From NCBI GenBank assembly GCA_021372535.1, contig JAJFUH010000084.1, forward strand, positions 1 through 16,886: DNA of 16,886 nucleotides. Reading direction: 5' to 3'. This DNA comes from a bacterium. Its GTDB lineage: Bacteria; Latescibacterota; Latescibacteria; Latescibacterales; Latescibacteraceae. Made by a program: the position numbers and the translations under genes. Positions 16,339 to 16,886 of this stretch are shown here, one piece after another. Each line of letters opens with the position of its first letter. The first letter of the stretch is position 1. The notes under the pieces were generated by a model that saw only the letters and a program-made list of their open reading frames with translations, ran no database searches and was not told the DNA's origin.

Positions 16339-16372
16339 GTATCCATCCAATGAATTGGCTGCGGAAGGATAC
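16339..16372. other. Bulged hairpin downstream of the YdeI-like gene
   Basis: GTATCC (16339-16344) pairs with GGATAC (16367-16372), and CCAAT (16347-16351) with ATTGG (16354-16358), with unequal unpaired bases on the two sides. No T-tract follows. The rest of 16248-16523 has no gene I can support. Confidence 0.3.
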
Positions 16373-16523
16373 GTTTTGTTGATCAGGAAACCTATCATTA
16401 TTTTTATACACTTTATTGTACTATTTCCCAATTAAAAAAACACAACTTCGACTCAGTCTAAAAGTGCATAATAAAGATTTTTTGGGAAGAAAACACCGAA
16501 CTGATTTTTTGTAACGGACGCAT

Positions 16524-16550
16524 AAAAAAAACTCACGATACATATCGCAA
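16524..16550 (-). terminator. Intrinsic terminator of the tRNA-Arg gene
   Basis: On the - strand TTGCGATA-TG-TATCGTGA forms an 8-pair stem (two wobble pairs), followed by G and eight T (the run of A at 16524-16531). It begins 16 bases after the encoded CCA. ACGGAC and GTCCGT further out form an additional enclosing repeat. Confidence 0.75.
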
Positions 16551-16566
16551 GTCCGTATCAGTTCTA

Positions 16567-16643
16567 TGGTGCGCCCAGGAGGACTTGAACCCCCAATCCT
16601 CTGATCCGTAGTCAGATGCCTTAATCCATTGGGCCATGAGCGC
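16567..16643 (-). tRNA. tRNA-Arg (anticodon ACG)
   Basis: The - strand folds as a full cloverleaf. GCGCTCA (5') pairs with TGGGCGC at the 3' end, the D arm is closed by GCC and GGC, the anticodon stem TCTGA/TCAGA encloses the loop CTACGGA with anticodon ACG, the variable region is GGATT, and the T stem GGGGG/CCTCC encloses TTCAAGT. The discriminator is A and CCA is encoded (16567-16569). The ACG anticodon would normally be deaminated to ICG to read CGU, CGC and CGA. It has its own promoter and terminator. Confidence 0.97.
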
Positions 16644-16660
16644 ACTATTTACACGGTGAT

Positions 16661-16689
16661 AATATATATATTTCGGGAAAAATTATCAA
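16661..16689 (-). promoter_or_regulatory. Sigma70-type promoter of tRNA-Arg
   Basis: On the - strand TTGATA (16684-16689) is followed after 17 bases by TATATT (16661-16666). Transcription would start about 10 bases before the mature tRNA. The -35 hexamer overlaps the TGA stop of the upstream membrane-protein gene. Confidence 0.65.
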
Positions 16690-16886
16690 ATGGTTTCTTT
16701 CCATTTTACGGGAATCACGAGCCCCAAAAAAGGCATAACCGTCATATATACCAGAAGTAATAACTCATTCCCCAAAAATGCATGCCATAAAACATCGAGA
16801 TCGAGAGCCGTTTTTACCCGCTGCGCAACGATGGCATCCCACAGGCATTTCCAGGTAAAACCCGCGAGAAAAACAAAAAACAGCAC
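16686..16886 (-). CDS. C-terminus of a membrane protein, possibly a family-2 glycosyltransferase
   Basis: Only the last 66 codons are visible; the gene runs off the right edge and its start is not in the window. Two hydrophobic segments are present, one at the window edge (LFFVFLAGFTWKCLWDAI) and one nearer the end (LLLLVYMTVMPFLGLVI), followed by a short tail VKWKETI. A WKCLWDA-like stretch followed by a final hydrophobic segment and a WK tail is common at the C-terminus of membrane-bound family-2 glycosyltransferases, which suggests but does not prove that identity. The stop codon lies inside the tRNA-Arg promoter. Confidence 0.45.
   Translation of the reverse strand: MLFFVFLAGFTWKCLWDAIVAQRVKTALDLDVLWHAFLGNELLLLVYMTVMPFLGLVIPVKWKETI

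Larger units (their letters stand above)
15096..16569. mobile_element. Decayed tRNA-Arg-targeted integrative islet (inferred)
   Basis: The interval is bounded by the 3' tRNA-Arg fragment on the left and the 3' end of the intact tRNA-Arg gene on the right, as direct repeats, which is the layout left by tRNA-targeted integration. Inside are remains of a tyrosine recombinase (15274-15483) and one intact gene (15675-16247) whose A+T-rich base use differs from the efflux operon. The four mismatches between the repeats mean either an old insertion or an element that carried a tRNA end from another host. The islet is only 1.47 kb and has no functional integrase, so most of any original element has been lost. 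Confidence 0.4.

Noticed and set aside
15484-16400. YdeI-like gene as an integron gene cassette
   Set aside because: One GTTGAGT occurs upstream, but there is no matching RYYYAAC/GTTRRRY pair in a foldable arrangement on either side of the gene, so an attC site is not supported.
1-16886. CRISPR array or rRNA
   Set aside because: No regularly spaced direct repeats with unique spacers and no rRNA-like segments were seen.

Overview
The window comes from a diderm (Gram-negative type) bacterium. It carries a tripartite RND efflux system with an outer-membrane channel, several lipoproteins and several Sec or Tat signal peptides. No gene here fixes the lineage. Base composition is intermediate in most of the window and clearly more A+T-rich around 15.5-16.5 kb. 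The combination of Tat-exported DUF362 proteins, a CBM9-like protein and a divergent GH2 protein reminds me of uncultured environmental phyla such as Latescibacterota, but this is only an impression.

Left part (1-8282, + strand). The window opens inside a protein with the N-terminal and SH3 architecture of an NlpC/P60 cell-wall peptidase, but its catalytic Cys and His both appear to be replaced. After a leader with a strong hairpin comes a five-gene, same-strand cluster with gaps of 49-87 bases. It holds two Tat-exported DUF362 paralogues (792-2270, 2358-3794), a RidA-fold lipoprotein (3868-4440), a secreted CBM9-like protein (4520-5254) and a large secreted GH2-family protein (5304-8282). 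All five products are predicted to leave the cytoplasm, so this looks like an envelope or extracellular module, probably connected to carbohydrates. Two of the products have lost a residue usually needed for catalysis in their family.

Middle part (8464-14263, - strand, convergent with the first cluster). This is a translationally coupled efflux operon in the order outer-membrane factor, periplasmic adaptor, RND pump. The start and stop codons overlap at both junctions.

Right part (14264-16886). Upstream of the efflux operon lies about 0.8 kb of non-coding DNA holding two structured elements. One is a nested inverted-repeat element of about 180 bp with a 13-bp perfect stem and a possible pseudoknot (14517-14696). 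The other is an array of short hairpins (14927-15045). Next comes an islet of about 1.47 kb. One end is an intact tRNA-Arg(ACG) gene (16567-16643, with its own promoter and terminator). The other end is a 48-bp copy of the 3' part of that tRNA (15096-15143, 44/48 identical, same orientation). Inside are the remains of an integron-type tyrosine recombinase (15274-15483) and an intact YdeI/OmdA-family gene (15675-16247). This is the layout of a decayed tRNA-targeted integrative element. The window ends in the C-terminus of a membrane protein, possibly a family-2 glycosyltransferase, on the - strand.

The points most worth following up are the decayed islet, the structured repeat at 14.5 kb, and the exported DUF362/RidA/CBM9/GH2 cluster with its altered active sites.
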